A DNA stretch of 51,466 nucleotides from JBOGVZ01 sp050692985 (GTDB lineage: Bacteria > Actinomycetota > UBA4738 > CALAEC01), in the NCBI GenBank assembly GCA_050692985.1, contig JBOGVZ010000020.1, forward strand, positions 1 to 51,466. The letters are read 5' to 3'. Of this stretch, positions 7,120 through 15,847 are shown piece after piece. The notes under the pieces are model-generated. The model was not told where the DNA came from, made no database searches, and saw nothing but the letters and a program-made list of their open reading frames with translations. Both the position numbers and the translations under genes were made by a program. The first letter of the stretch is position 1; every line of letters begins with the position of its first letter.

Positions 7120-8181
7120 GTGCCTGGGCCGGCTGAAGCCCTGGCCGGTGTCGATCTGGCCGACAGCCGGGGGCTGGAGGACGCGGCCGCCTACGTCCTC
7201 GATCTCCTGGACCGCCCGGCGCGGGACATCCGGGTCGCCGAAGGCCAGCTGGGGCTGGAGGACGACCTGGTGGTCGAGGGCCACCCGGATGGCTTCCGCC
7301 TGGCTCCCCTGTCCCCCACGTCCCCCGGCACGATGTGGGCCGTCGACGGCGGCTCCACCGTGCTGGCCGACGGCCGGTCGTTCCAGGTGGCGGCCTTCCG
7401 GGCCTCCCGGGTGCGGTTCTCGGGCGGCGTGACCGACCTGGTCGAGGCTCCGCCGCTCACGGTTCGGGCCCTGTCCCGGGACGAGATGGAGGGGATCTAC
7501 CGGGACCAGCTGGAGCGGATGGAGGCGGCGGCCCCCGAGCGGATGCCCGACATCCCCCGGCCGGTGGACTTCCTCCGCGAGTGCGCCGAGTGGCAGGAGG
7601 TTCGCCGGACGGTTCGCCAGGCCGACCCGGGAGACGCGGTCCTGGTGGACGGGTCGCTGCACGGCGGGCCCCTGATCCCCGGCGGGTTCGTCCGGCGGGT
7701 CCACCAGGAGGCCGTGGAGCGCGGCGTCTCCCTGGCCGGCGTGGTGAAGGCCTCCACGCTGTTCTGGGGCCGCAACGCGCCGCTGGTGGGGCTGCTGAAG
7801 CGCCGGGGCGACCGCGAGCTGGGAGGGGTGCCGTGGGCCGCGCTCATCTCCACGGACCCCGCCTTCGGCCGCCTGTATCCCGGGGACATCTTCGTGGCCC
7901 ACCTGGCCCCCACGGCGCCGCACGCGTTCCGGGTGGACGTGGCCCGGGGGCCGGCCGAGGCCGACGAGGTGCTGGCTCGCCTGGCCGGGGCCGCGGACGA
8001 CCCCGCCTTCGTGGGGTACCCCTATCCCCTGGCCCGGGCCCACCAGGCCACCCGGGTGTCGGGCTACGCGGTGGCCGACCTCCGCCGCTCGTTCCGCGAC
8101 GCGCTGTCGCGCCGGGGCATGGCCGAGGACGACATCGAGACGCTGTTCCAGGACTTCCACGAGGTCCTGAACCGGAGCTAG
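7120..8181 (+). CDS. nurA: NurA-family 5'-3' nuclease
   Basis: 353 aa from GTG 7120, chosen because GGAGG (7106-7110) sits nine bases upstream and homology starts soon after. NurA-domain hallmarks are MWAVDGGSTVLADGR (D76, the first metal ligand), LVDGSLHGG (D177) and, near the end, RAHQATRVSGYAVADLR. NurA is an RNase H-like manganese nuclease that works in a ring with the HerA translocase to resect DNA ends. It is directly followed (11 bp) by a herA-like gene and then mre11-rad50, which strongly supports the assignment. NurA is highly divergent between lineages, so the family call rests on motifs plus context. Confidence 0.87.
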   Translation: MPGPAEALAGVDLADSRGLEDAAAYVLDLLDRPARDIRVAEGQLGLEDDLVVEGHPDGFRLAPLSPTSPGTMWAVDGGSTVLADGRSFQVAAFRASRVRFSGGVTDLVEAPPLTVRALSRDEMEGIYRDQLERMEAAAPERMPDIPRPVDFLRECAEWQEVRRTVRQADPGDAVLVDGSLHGGPLIPGGFVRRVHQEAVERGVSLAGVVKASTLFWGRNAPLVGLLKRRGDRELGGVPWAALISTDPAFGRLYPGDIFVAHLAPTAPHAFRVDVARGPAEADEVLARLAGAADDPAFVGYPYPLARAHQATRVSGYAVADLRRSFRDALSRRGMAEDDIETLFQDFHEVLNRS

Positions 8182-8192
8182 AGGGAGCGCCC

Positions 8193-9767
8193 ATGGAACC
8201 GCAGCACAAGGGACGGATCTTCGGGAGGAACGTGCTGGAGGCGACGTTCCGGTCGTTCCACGGCACCGACCTGTTCCTGGGCGAGCTGCTGGCCGCCGAG
8301 GACCCCGAGCGGGCCCGGCGGTTCCTGTTCCGGGTCATCCAGGTGACCTACGGCTCGGACTCCTCGGATCCGAACTGGGCCGAGCGGACCGCCGGAGCCC
8401 ACATGGCCGGCGACGCGGCGGGGACCCCGTACCACCTGCACGACCCCGACCAGCGCCTGTACAAGGTGGCCACCTGCGCACCGCTCGGGTACATCGACGC
8501 CGCCGGGGAGTTCCGCAAGCCGAAGTCGCTCCCCGCCCAGTTCGCCCGGGTCACCGCACCCACCCCCGAGGACTTCACGTTCCTGCGGGACCGGATGGGG
8601 GACCTGCGGGTGGGGCTGCTGCGATCGGGCGAGGACACCATCGACCTCGAGGTCGGCGTCCGGGGGGAGACGTTGACCTCCCACGTGGGGGTCTTCGCCA
8701 CCACCGGGATGGGCAAGTCGAACCTCATGAAGGTCCTGGCGGGCACGATCCTGGAGTCCCAGGGCCGCTACGCCACCCTGCTGTTCGATCCCCACGGCGA
8801 GTATCACGAGGGCGGGGAAGGAGGGCGCCGGGGGCTGCGGGATCACCCCTGGGCCCCCGACCGGCTGCGGGTCTATGCCACCCGGGCGGCCTCGGGGGCC
8901 GGGGCCACGGCGCTGCGACTGTCGCTGGCCGAGCTCACCCTGGGCGACCTCCAGACCGCCTACGACTGGAGCCGGGCCCAGGAGGAGGCCATCTACCGGC
9001 TGAACCGCCTGTACCGGGAGGAGTGGCTTCCCACCGTGGCCGACGAGTCGCTGGACCTCCAGGAGCTGGCCGAGCAGGTGGGGGCGGCGCCGGGGACGCT
9101 CCAGGTGGTGCGGCGGCGGGCCATGCGGATCCTGGACCTCCCGTGCATCAGCCGGGACCCCTCCCAGCCGTCGCTGTCGGAGCGCATCGTGGACGAGCTC
9201 TCCGGTGGCTACTCGGTGCTGGTGGAGACCTCCGGCCTGTCCCAGATGGAGGAGATCCTGGTGGCCTCGGTGCTCACCCGGCGCCTGCTGGAGACGTACT
9301 CCTCCGCGTTCCTCGAGGACCGTGAGGCGTTCGGCCGCCTGCCCCCCACCGTGGTGGCCCTGGAGGAGGCCCAGCGGGTGCTGTCGAGGGTGAAGCGCTC
9401 CGAGGAGAACGTGTTCCCCCGGGTGGCCCGGGAGGGCCGCAAGTTCCGGGTCGGCCTGTGCGCGGTCAGCCAGCAGCCGAAGCTGATCGACGACGAGCTG
9501 CTGTCGCAGTTCAACACGTTCTTCATCCTGGGCCTGGCCGACGAGCGCGACCGGAACATCCTGCGGGGCTCCTCGAAGCAGGACATCTCGGACCTGGGGC
9601 CGGAGATCCAGACGCTCATGCCGGGTGAGGCCATCGTCACGAACCTGGAGGCCCCGTTCGCCCTTCCGGCCAAGGTCACGCTGTACGAGGACTACCTCAA
9701 GTCCGTGAAGGGTCCCGCTCCCCTCCCCTCCCGGCCCCGGGGGGCCGCGCGGGGCTTCACGGAGTGA
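8193..9767 (+). CDS. herA: HerA-type DNA translocase ATPase
   Basis: 524 aa, ATG with GAGGGA upstream. It has an N-terminal HAS-barrel-like region (about 1-150). The RecA/FtsK-type ATPase core has Walker A TTGMGKSN (170-177), the HerA signature LLFDPHGEYHE (about 193-203), Walker B-like VVALEEAQRVLS, the sensor region VGLCAVSQQPKLIDDE, and QFNTFFILGLADERDRN. HerA forms a hexamer that pumps DNA into the NurA nuclease. It lies between nurA and mre11 with spacers of 11 and 8 bp, so co-expression is very likely. A defence-type HerA (as in Sir2-HerA) is the alternative, but the partners here are repair nucleases. Confidence 0.92.
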   Translation: MEPQHKGRIFGRNVLEATFRSFHGTDLFLGELLAAEDPERARRFLFRVIQVTYGSDSSDPNWAERTAGAHMAGDAAGTPYHLHDPDQRLYKVATCAPLGYIDAAGEFRKPKSLPAQFARVTAPTPEDFTFLRDRMGDLRVGLLRSGEDTIDLEVGVRGETLTSHVGVFATTGMGKSNLMKVLAGTILESQGRYATLLFDPHGEYHEGGEGGRRGLRDHPWAPDRLRVYATRAASGAGATALRLSLAELTLGDLQTAYDWSRAQEEAIYRLNRLYREEWLPTVADESLDLQELAEQVGAAPGTLQVVRRRAMRILDLPCISRDPSQPSLSERIVDELSGGYSVLVETSGLSQMEEILVASVLTRRLLETYSSAFLEDREAFGRLPPTVVALEEAQRVLSRVKRSEENVFPRVAREGRKFRVGLCAVSQQPKLIDDELLSQFNTFFILGLADERDRNILRGSSKQDISDLGPEIQTLMPGEAIVTNLEAPFALPAKVTLYEDYLKSVKGPAPLPSRPRGAARGFTE

Positions 9768-9775
9768 GCGCTTAG

Positions 9776-10912
9776 ATGGCCCGACTGGTCGCCTTCGGGG
9801 ACGCCCACCTGGGCCGGACCCACCTGGCCAACCTGCGGGACGATCAGGGCCGCAACCTGCGGGAGGAGGACTTCCTCCGCTCGTTCGACTGGGCCACCGG
9901 GGAGACGCTGCACCAGGAGCCGGACGGGTTCCTGCTGCTGGGCGACCTCTTCGACCACGCCCGGCCGTCGTACCGGGTGTTCACCCGGGTGGCGGTGGGC
10001 CTTCGGGCCCTGGCCGACGCGGGGCTTCGGGGTGTCGGCATCAGCGGGAATCACGACACGCCCCGGCTACGGGGCACGGGCTCGCCGTACGCGGCGCTGG
10101 AGGAGTTCGTCCCGAACGTCACGTTCGCGTGGCAGATGGAGGCGGTGGCGGCCGGTCTTGCCGGGGTGAAGGTGCATGCGGTGCCCCAGACGCTCGACGT
10201 GGGGTCGTTCGCGGAGCAGCTGGACCGGGCGGCCGGCGACCTCGATGCGGACGCGGTGAACGTGCTCCTGGCCCACGTGGCCCTGACCTCGCTCCCCGCC
10301 CGCGCCTACCCGGACATCAACGAGCTCGAGGTGTCGGAGTCCGCGTTCGACCGGCGCTTTGACCTGGTCGTGCTGGGCCATTACCACGTGCACCAGAAGG
10401 CGTCGAAGCGGACCTGGTACGCGGGAGCCACCGACTCGTTCTGGTTCGCCGACCGCCCCACGGGCGCCGGGCCGAAGGGGCTCATCGTGGTGGACACGGA
10501 GGCGGGCTCCGTCGAGCACGTCCCCAACCCCGGCGAGCGTCCGCTGGTCACGTTCGGCATCGACGCCGCCGGGATGGGCCCCGGGGAGCTGCTGGACGCC
10601 TGTGCCCGGCAGGCCGCCGAGGTGCCCGAAGGAGCCGTGGCCCGGGTGTACCTGAACGAGGTCGACCCCGCGGCCTTCCGCCAGGTCCGCCAGGAGGACT
10701 TCCTGGAGGTGATGCCGACGGCCGTGCACGTCCAGGTCGAGCCGGACTTCGGCGCCGCGGCGCTGGCCGTCCAGGGGGCCCCCACGATGGGCACGCTCGA
10801 GCAGGAGTGGGCCGACTACGTCCGAGGCCAGGATCTGGCCGGGTTGGACCGGGACCGGGTGAGGTCGCTCGGCGAGCGGTTCCTGGTTGAGGCCCGGGGT
10901 GAGGAACCGTGA
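9776..10912 (+). CDS. mre11: Mre11/SbcD-family exonuclease
   Basis: 378 aa metallophosphoesterase with all catalytic motifs: FGDAHLG (D9, H11), LLGDLFD (D57), SGNHDTP (N92-H93-D94), LAHVAL (H167) and GHYHVHQ (H202, H204). A capping domain follows after about residue 250. It nicks and trims DNA ends and hairpins as a dimer with Rad50, the next gene. The stop overlaps the rad50 start (GTGA), so the pair is made in stoichiometric amounts. Confidence 0.93.
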   Translation: MARLVAFGDAHLGRTHLANLRDDQGRNLREEDFLRSFDWATGETLHQEPDGFLLLGDLFDHARPSYRVFTRVAVGLRALADAGLRGVGISGNHDTPRLRGTGSPYAALEEFVPNVTFAWQMEAVAAGLAGVKVHAVPQTLDVGSFAEQLDRAAGDLDADAVNVLLAHVALTSLPARAYPDINELEVSESAFDRRFDLVVLGHYHVHQKASKRTWYAGATDSFWFADRPTGAGPKGLIVVDTEAGSVEHVPNPGERPLVTFGIDAAGMGPGELLDACARQAAEVPEGAVARVYLNEVDPAAFRQVRQEDFLEVMPTAVHVQVEPDFGAAALAVQGAPTMGTLEQEWADYVRGQDLAGLDRDRVRSLGERFLVEARGEEP

Positions 10913-13185
10913 GGGTCCTGGAGCTGTCGCTCCGCAACTACCGCGTGTTCGAGCAGGTCGACCTGGAGCTCCCCGCCCGGGTGATCGGCATCTTCGGCCC
11001 GAACGGCGGAGGGAAGTCCTCGCTCGTGGAGGCTATCCAGTTCGCCCTGTACGGCGTCTCCCGGACCTCGAAGGACCGGATCCGGACCCACGGCGTGCTC
11101 ACCGACTGCCAGGTGCGCCTGGTGTTCGAGCACGGCGGCACGCAGTACGAGGTCAGGCGGACGATCCGGGGCAAGAACCACACCGTGGCGGCGGAGCTCG
11201 TCGCCGGGGACCTCCAGCTGGCGGTGGGCGTCCGCGAGGTCACCGCCGAGGTCCAGCGGCTGCTGCACATGGACCAGCAGGTGTTCCGCTCGTCGGTGTA
11301 CGCCGAGCAGAAGCAGCTCGACGCCTTCAGCGAGATCCGCAAGGCCGAGCGCAAGACGATGGTCCTGCGCCTGCTGGGCATCAAGCCCGTGGAGGACGCC
11401 ATCCGCCTGGCCCGCACCGAGTCGCGGGACCGCGCCAGGGACGCCGAACGCCTGTCCGGCGCCCTTCCCGACACGGCCGAGCAGGAGGCCAACCTGGCCA
11501 CGGTCCGGGAGGTTCGAGCCAAGGCGGCGAAGCGTGCCGCCGAGGCAGCCAAGGACGTCGGCCGGGCCCGTTCGCGCCTGGACCAGGCGGATGCGGCGTT
11601 CGCCGCGTCCGAGGAGAGGCGCCGGGAGGTCGAGCAGCTCACCGCGCTCCGCCTCCAGGCCGAGGAGGCCGCCGCCGGCACCGCCGCGCGCCACGCCGAC
11701 CTGGCGGGGCGGATCGAGCGGCTCACCGAGAGCCTGAAGGGGCTCCCGGCCCTGGAGGAGGAGCTGGCCGGGCTGGCCGGGGCCCGTGACCTCCTCGACA
11801 CCGCCAAGCGCTTCGCCGAAGCCACCGAGGCCCTGCGCCGGGCCGAGGCGGAGCTGGCGGAGCTCCCCGCCGCCGACCCCGGGGCCGCCCTGGCCGACCT
11901 GGAGGAGGCCACGAAGGAGCTGAAGGCCGCGGAGAAGGCGGCCACCAGGGGCGAGGCGGCGCTCGAGACCGCCCGTGCCCGGCTGGCCGCCGCCGGGGAA
12001 GCCCTGGACCGCGCCGGAGAGCTCGATGCGGACCAGCCGTGCCCCACCTGCGGGCAGCCCCTGGGCAAGGCTTTCGCGGACGTCGTGGCCCACCGCCGGG
12101 CGGAGGTGGCCGAGCTGAAGGCCGAGGTGGCCTCGGCGCAGAAGGCCGCCGGGGAGGCCGAGGGCGGACGGGCAGCCGCGGAGGAGCGCTTCGCCGCCTC
12201 GCAGAGGGCCGGGAGGGACGCCCAGCGGGCCGTCCACCAGCGCGACATCCTCGAGAACAGCGCGGCCGAGCAGCGCACCCTGGCCCGGGAGCTCGGGGAG
12301 CCGTTCGACGGCGCCCCGCCCGACCTTGACGACCTGGCCGCCCGAGCCCGTCGTGCCGCCGAGCTCGAGCGAGGGGTGACCCAGCTCACCACGGAGCGGA
12401 AGCACCTGGCCCAGACCCACGAGGACCTCGCCGCGTGCGCCGCCGAGCGCGACCGGGCCGCGAGCAGGGTCGCCGACCTGGAGCGCCGGCTGGCCGAGCT
12501 GGCCTTCGACCCCCAGGCGCACGAGAAGCTGCGTGGCGAGCACCGGGAGGCCGTGGCCGACTTCGACCGGGCCCAGGGCGACGAGCGGGAGGCCACCTCC
12601 GCGCTGAAGGACGCCGAGAAGGAGGTGGCCGTGCTGGATGCCGGCCTGGAGAAGCTGCGGGAGTTGGCCGCCGAGATCGACAGGGCCCGCCAGGAGGCCC
12701 GGCACGTCGATCGCGTCGCGCTGCTCCTGGAAGGGTTCCGCGACAACCTGGTGTCCCGGATCGGCCCGGAGCTCTCTCGGGAGGCCGAGGCCCTGTTCCG
12801 CGAGCTGACCGGCCACGAGTACGAGGACCTCAAGATCGACGAGGAGGACCTCCAGATCCGGATCGCCGACGGGGGAACCTACCACCCCATCGAGCGGTTC
12901 TCCGGCTCGGAGACGGACCTGGCCAACCTGGCCCTTCGAGTGGCCATCAGCATCCACCTCTCTCGCATGTCCGGCGCCGACATCGGGATGATGGTCCTGG
13001 ACGAGGTGCTGGCTTCCCTCGACGTCGAGCGCAAGGACCTCATGGTGCAGGCCATGGGGCGGCTGGCCGAGCGCTTCCACCAGCTCTTCGTGATCACCCA
13101 CGCGGAGCAGGTGAAGGACCAGTTCCCGGCCTCCATCGAGGTTCGCCCGATCGGCCGCCGCCGCAGCACCGCCGTGCTGGTGTGA
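10909..13185 (+). CDS. rad50: Rad50/SbcC-family SMC-like ATPase
   Basis: 758 aa. The N-terminal ABC half has Walker A GPNGGGKSS (30-38) and the Q-loop region EQKQLDAFSEIRKAERK. A long Ala/Glu/Arg-rich coiled coil spans about 180-630 and is interrupted by the zinc hook CPTC (C378, C381). The C-terminal half carries the signature FSGSETDLANLAL (about 664) and Walker B MMVLDEVLASLD. At 758 aa it is shorter than E. coli SbcC (about 1,050) and nearer to archaeal Rad50. It tethers DNA ends and gates the Mre11 nuclease. Last gene of the operon, followed by a strong hairpin. Confidence 0.93.
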   Translation: MRVLELSLRNYRVFEQVDLELPARVIGIFGPNGGGKSSLVEAIQFALYGVSRTSKDRIRTHGVLTDCQVRLVFEHGGTQYEVRRTIRGKNHTVAAELVAGDLQLAVGVREVTAEVQRLLHMDQQVFRSSVYAEQKQLDAFSEIRKAERKTMVLRLLGIKPVEDAIRLARTESRDRARDAERLSGALPDTAEQEANLATVREVRAKAAKRAAEAAKDVGRARSRLDQADAAFAASEERRREVEQLTALRLQAEEAAAGTAARHADLAGRIERLTESLKGLPALEEELAGLAGARDLLDTAKRFAEATEALRRAEAELAELPAADPGAALADLEEATKELKAAEKAATRGEAALETARARLAAAGEALDRAGELDADQPCPTCGQPLGKAFADVVAHRRAEVAELKAEVASAQKAAGEAEGGRAAAEERFAASQRAGRDAQRAVHQRDILENSAAEQRTLARELGEPFDGAPPDLDDLAARARRAAELERGVTQLTTERKHLAQTHEDLAACAAERDRAASRVADLERRLAELAFDPQAHEKLRGEHREAVADFDRAQGDEREATSALKDAEKEVAVLDAGLEKLRELAAEIDRARQEARHVDRVALLLEGFRDNLVSRIGPELSREAEALFRELTGHEYEDLKIDEEDLQIRIADGGTYHPIERFSGSETDLANLALRVAISIHLSRMSGADIGMMVLDEVLASLDVERKDLMVQAMGRLAERFHQLFVITHAEQVKDQFPASIEVRPIGRRRSTAVLV

Positions 13186-13200
13186 TCCGGTCGCAACGCG

Positions 13201-13225
13201 GGGGCCCGGCTGTTCGCCGGGCCCC
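13201..13225 (+). terminator. terminator hairpin after rad50
   Basis: A perfect 10-bp stem GGGGCCCGGC / GCCGGGCCCC with loop TGTTC, 16 bp past the rad50 stop. No U-tract. It also faces the convergent EamA gene. Confidence 0.65.
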
Positions 13226-13331
13226 GGGTCCTCCTGGATCCCGGTCTACGAACCGGGCTCCCGAAGAACCTCAACCCGGCCGAGGACCCGAGCCCGGGAC
13301 CAGGTCAACCCTGCGACCTCCGAGCTCGCCG

Positions 13332-14258
13332 TTAGGTCGGCGCCGCGGCCTCGGCCCGGATCTCGGCCCGGCGAGCCCCCAGCTCGGAGGTCACCATGGC
13401 CGCCACGACCAACCCGGCGCCCAGCCACTGCCCGGAAAGGAGGCGCTCCCCCAGCCACACGAACGAGAACCCCGCGGAGGCCACCGACTCCCCCGCCAGG
13501 ATGATCGCCGCCCGAGGGGCGCTCAGGTCGCGCTGGGCCGCCAGCTGGAGGGTGAACGCCACGCCCGAGCCCAGGATCCCGGTGACCACCAGCAGCGGCC
13601 ACACCTCCGCGGCGCCGGCGGGGTCGATGCCCACCGGTGCCGCCGCCGCCAGGTGGAGCGCGGCGGAGAAGCCCATCTGCCCCAGCGCCAGCACCAGCAC
13701 CGGGTGCCGGGTGGCGAACCTCCCGATGGCCACCACCTGCCCGGCCCACACCACCGCGGAGGCCAGGACCAGCAGGTCCCCCGGCCGGGCCCGGAGCGCG
13801 CCGAGGTCCTCGAACGACAGCAGCGCCAGCCCCACCACCGAGATCCCCACGGCGACCCAGGCCCGGCGGCCCGCGGGTTGGCGGAACAGCGCCAGGCCCA
13901 GCACGGGGGTGAATACGACGTACAGGCCGGTGATGAAGCCGGCGTTCGTGGCGGTGGTCCGCTCCAGGCCCACCGTCTGGAGGACGTACGCCGCGAAGAT
14001 CAGCGTCCCCAGCACCGCCCCCGGACCGACGGCCCGCCACACCTCCGTCCGGGTCACCCTCCCCTCCCGGCTCCCCCGGGCCAGCCAGGGGATGGCCAGG
14101 AGGATCGTCGTGAACCCGATCAGCCGGCTCCACGCTGTGAACGGCAGCACGTCCAGGGTCCGGATGGCGATCTTGGCGGCGGGAAAGGTGGCCCCCCACA
14201 GCACCGGGACCAGGAGCAGCAGCCACCCGGCGGCTGGCGGCCGACGCCTGCCCGTCAC
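13332..14258 (-). CDS. EamA/DMT-family permease
   Basis: 308 aa with about ten hydrophobic helices arranged as two EamA repeats. The first repeat starts WLLLLVPVLWGATFPAAKIAI and contains ERTTATNAGFITGLYVVFTPVLG. The second starts near GDLLVLASAVVWAGQVVAIG and contains SAPRAAIILAGESVASAGFSFVWLGE. Members export or exchange amino acids and other metabolites; the substrate cannot be told. The GTG start overlaps the upstream amidohydrolase stop (GTGA), so the two are co-translated. Confidence 0.9.
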   Translation of the reverse strand: MTGRRRPPAAGWLLLLVPVLWGATFPAAKIAIRTLDVLPFTAWSRLIGFTTILLAIPWLARGSREGRVTRTEVWRAVGPGAVLGTLIFAAYVLQTVGLERTTATNAGFITGLYVVFTPVLGLALFRQPAGRRAWVAVGISVVGLALLSFEDLGALRARPGDLLVLASAVVWAGQVVAIGRFATRHPVLVLALGQMGFSAALHLAAAAPVGIDPAGAAEVWPLLVVTGILGSGVAFTLQLAAQRDLSAPRAAIILAGESVASAGFSFVWLGERLLSGQWLGAGLVVAAMVTSELGARRAEIRAEAAAPT

Positions 14259-15763
14259 CGGGCGTACACGTCGCGCCCCCGGGACACGGTGAGGACCGGG
14301 CGAAGGTCGCGGACGTCCACCACGTCCATGGGGTCGGTCTCGTAGGCGGCGAAGTCTGCTGCCGCCCCCGGCTCCAGGCGGCCCTTCTTCTCTAGGCGGG
14401 CCAGCCGGGCCGCTCCCACGGTGAACACCCGGATCGCCTCGGCCCGGCCCATCCGTTGCCGGGGGTCGTGGTGGTTCTCAAGGGCCCAGATGCCCAGCAT
14501 CGGGTCCAGGGGCGTGACGGGCGTGTCGGAGCCCCCGCCCACCTCCAGCCCCCGGTCCACCAGGGTTCGGAAGGGGTTCATCCGCCAGGCCCGCTCCCGG
14601 CCCAGGCGCCGTTCGTACATCTGCCCCTCGCCTCCCCAGGCGGCATCGAAGGCCGGCTGGATCGAGATGGCCAGCCCCAGGGCGGCGGCCCGCTCGACCT
14701 GGTCCGGGGAGGCCATCTCGAAGTGCTCGAGCCGGTGGCGCCGGGCCCGGAAGTGGCGGCGGCGGCGCGAGTCCAGGGCGCCGTACACCCGCTCCCACAC
14801 CCGCAGGGCCTGGTCGATGGCCGCGTCGCCGATCACGTGGAGGCCCGACTGGAGCCCGGCCAGGTGGACGTTGTGGAGGAACTCGGCCATCTCGTCGTCG
14901 CCGTAGGCCAGGTCGCCGGAGCCCGGGTGGTCGGCGTAGGGCTCGACCAGGGCGGCGGTATGGGCGCCCAGGGAGCCGTCCAGGAACAGGTCGCCCCCGA
15001 TCCGCGGCTGGCCGTGGTCGATCACGTACGGCAGGTCCCGGTCCGCGATGTAGGGCACCACGTCGGCGGGCAGGTCGTCGAGGTGGTGGAGCAGGACCTC
15101 GACGTCGCGGCGGCCGCGCTTGTCCGGGATGGCCATCTCGTGCATGCAGGTCACGCCCCGGGCGGCGGCCATCCCTGCTGCCTGGAGCTGGGCCTCCTCG
15201 ACCGCCGCGTCCGGGAGCGACTCGAAGTACCAACGCTGGACGCGGGCGTTGGCCCGGTCGCGGAGGACCCCGGTGGGCCGTCCCTCGTCGTCCCGCTCGA
15301 CCCCGGGGTGGGCGTCGGCCCCCGAGGCCGCCAGGGCGGCCGAGTTCACCAGGCTCACGTAGCCGTCGGCCCGGACCAGCAGGATCGGTTCCGCCGACGT
15401 CGAGTCGAGCTCCTCCAGCGTGGGGAACGCGGGGTCGGACCACCGCGTCTCGTCGAACCCCTGGCCCAGGACCGGTCCCCGTGCGCCGGCTGCGTGCGCA
15501 CCGGTCGCGGCCAGGACGTCCTGGCGGGAGCCCGCCGTGGCCAGGTCCAGGCCGGCCATGGCCAGCCCGGTCCCCGACAGGTGGACGTGGGCGTCCACGA
15601 AGCCGGGAAGGATCGTGGTGCCGGGGACATCCACCACGCGGTCCGCCTCCGGCGGCTCGCCGGCGCCGACCCGCTCGATGTGGCGTTCGTCCACGAGCAC
15701 CCACTCCCCCTCGCCACGGATCGAGAAGGTGTGCACGCGGGAGGCGCGGTACAGGGTCTTCAT
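14255..15763 (-). CDS. YtcJ-like amidohydrolase
   Basis: 502 aa, metal-dependent TIM-barrel hydrolase. Motifs in order: GFVDAHVHLSG (the HxH metal pair), GVTCMHEMAIP, QSGLHVIGDAAIDQAL (His), RLEHFEMASPDQ (His), GGGSDTPVTPLDP (the catalytic Asp), and a C-terminal beta-sandwich strand region (GRLEPGAAADFAAYETDP). It probably cleaves an exocyclic amide or N-formyl-type bond; the substrate is unknown. The ATG at 15763 is chosen because the frame upstream is antisense to hisD and a TACAAT promoter sits 27 bp away. Confidence 0.88.
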   Translation of the reverse strand: MKTLYRASRVHTFSIRGEGEWVLVDERHIERVGAGEPPEADRVVDVPGTTILPGFVDAHVHLSGTGLAMAGLDLATAGSRQDVLAATGAHAAGARGPVLGQGFDETRWSDPAFPTLEELDSTSAEPILLVRADGYVSLVNSAALAASGADAHPGVERDDEGRPTGVLRDRANARVQRWYFESLPDAAVEEAQLQAAGMAAARGVTCMHEMAIPDKRGRRDVEVLLHHLDDLPADVVPYIADRDLPYVIDHGQPRIGGDLFLDGSLGAHTAALVEPYADHPGSGDLAYGDDEMAEFLHNVHLAGLQSGLHVIGDAAIDQALRVWERVYGALDSRRRRHFRARRHRLEHFEMASPDQVERAAALGLAISIQPAFDAAWGGEGQMYERRLGRERAWRMNPFRTLVDRGLEVGGGSDTPVTPLDPMLGIWALENHHDPRQRMGRAEAIRVFTVGAARLARLEKKGRLEPGAAADFAAYETDPMDVVDVRDLRPVLTVSRGRDVYAR

Positions 15764-15789
15764 CGTGTGCCCTCGGTGAAGGTGCGGCG

Positions 15790-15795
15790 ATTGTA
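15790..15795 (-). promoter_or_regulatory. -10 of the amidohydrolase-EamA unit
   Basis: TACAAT on the minus strand, 26 bp before the ATG, leaving a short leader with GAGGG. It lies 40 bp from the divergent hisD -10, which has the same hexamer. Confidence 0.5.
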
Positions 15796-15835
15796 CCGGT
15801 CGGCGGGCACCGACCCGCGCGGTGTGGCCCCCCCG

Positions 15836-15841
15836 TACAAT
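15836..15841 (+). promoter_or_regulatory. -10 of the histidine operon (leaderless)
   Basis: TACAAT followed by only six bases (CGGCTC) before the hisD ATG. Transcription would start at or next to the A of ATG, so hisD mRNA is probably leaderless, and a his leader-peptide attenuator is excluded. Confidence 0.6.
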
Positions 15842-15847
15842 CGGCTC

